Source of the DNA: Ceratodon purpureus
Lineage: Eukaryota; Streptophyta; Bryopsida; Pseudoditrichales; Ditrichaceae
Assembly (NCBI GenBank): GCA_014871385.1
Contig: CM026433.1
Span: 15,379,985-15,443,984, forward strand
Direction of reading: 5' to 3'
DNA length: 64,000 bases
Below the pieces are notes generated by a model that saw only the letters and a program-made list of their open reading frames with translations, had not been told where the DNA came from and made no database searches. The position numbers were made by a program, and so were the translations under genes. Below, one piece after another: positions 63,098-64,000 of the stretch. Each line of letters starts with the position of its first letter. Position 1 is the stretch's first letter.

Positions 63098-64000
63098 AAG
63101 CCAGTCTTAAACGAGGGTGCTGACTAGAGCCGTACTGAAATCAGACATTCGAAGAGTATTCAAGTATTTTCAGTGGGCCTCTAGTGGTCTTACCATCTTC
63201 TTGTATACATCTTGTTCATTGTGCTCCCATTGAGAACACCTTGAATGAGTCCTTTCTTTTCTTCTCTTGCGTTCTACGTAGGCTTCATTTTCACAGCGAG
63301 TGGGTTGCGTTATTTTCGACTTGTGATTGTCCAAATGTGTTTTCTTCTCAAGGAAGGTGCCACATGGTTTTTGTTACAAACACTAACAAGGTCAGGTGGC
63401 CTATTTTGTAGCACAACTTGAAGCTTGACAAACAAATTTGGATGCACACCAAACCAAGTGGATCTCCCATGGGTTTCTATTGCATCAACAAGGCAATCAG
63501 TTTACATATTTTTCATGGCAAACTGAGTCTTGCTCAAATATTGTTAAGTGTTAGATTAGGACTTTCTTTGAACATCTTCAAGCACTGAAATTTGGAAAAA
63601 TGACTTCTTTCAAATGTTGCTAGAACAAGATTAAAAATTACCACTGATAACTTGATATCAAAGGTTATAATTTCTTACCATGATTTTATTTTGTATGCCA
63701 TTGACATAAGTTTTTGTATACATTTCAAAAGATATAATTATAATATTGTAATTGTAATACTTTGAAAATGATCATATGTTTTAAATTAAAAGACCTTAAA
63801 TTTTTAAAGTCTAAGGAATGGATACACTTCAAAGATGTATTATTAAGGTTGGATGGATTGCAAATTTGAAGCTTTGATATAAATAAACTTGTAAATGTTT
63901 TTATACAGATTATATCTAGATTATATTCCCTAAAATCATTCTTAATATTTATAGATACATTTTCAAAGCATTATCATTGAAATGCATTAACAAATCAAAA
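63098..64000. other. 3' UTR and AT-rich intergenic DNA
   Basis: No further gene seen before the window edge. Confidence 0.6.

Overview
The window reads as nuclear DNA of a land plant. Genes have GT-AG introns and GC-richer exons, the intergenic DNA is AT-rich and transposon-filled, and AAACCCTAA telo-box motifs sit upstream of a ribosome-biogenesis gene. The two best-conserved proteins (a 20S proteasome alpha-6 subunit and a DDX54/RH29-type helicase) are clearly plant-like. A bryophyte such as a moss is my best guess, but nothing here fixes the species.

Layout. 1-3 kb: edge of a Ty1-copia fossil and a small TTAA-flanked (piggyBac-like) MITE. 3.06-6.4 kb and 23.5-27.2 kb: two direct copies of one locus, each ending in an intact 138-codon ORF of unknown function. 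Their central ~2.25 kb is almost identical while both flanks are clearly diverged, which suggests gene conversion. 6.4-23.5 kb: AT-rich DNA carrying several non-autonomous DNA transposons with recognisable inverted ends, plus a few weak small ORFs. 27.2-29.3 kb: AT-rich, no gene seen. 29.56-35.40 kb: a complete 14-exon DEAD-box RNA helicase (RH29/DDX54/Dbp10 type, 865 aa). 37.44-38.13 kb (minus): an intronless DsbA-family thiol oxidoreductase.

39,487-59,270 is one 19.8-kb CACTA (En/Spm) transposon. It has matching 28-bp ends starting CACTAC, a TCA target-site duplication on both sides, and at least four transcription units in two divergent blocks. Minus strand: the TNP2 transposase (one in-frame stop and one extra base visible) and an uncharacterised 539-aa, six-exon gene. 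Plus strand: an F-box-like ORF and an intact seven-exon, 844-aa TNPA-like gene. The combination of a damaged transposase with two intact companion genes is the most interesting feature of the window.

59.83-63.10 kb: a complete nine-exon gene for proteasome subunit alpha type-6 (246 aa). The last 0.9 kb is AT-rich intergenic DNA. All exon models were read by eye from reading-frame continuity and splice-site consensus. Both housekeeping genes, the 539-aa gene and the 844-aa gene close perfectly in frame from ATG to stop.
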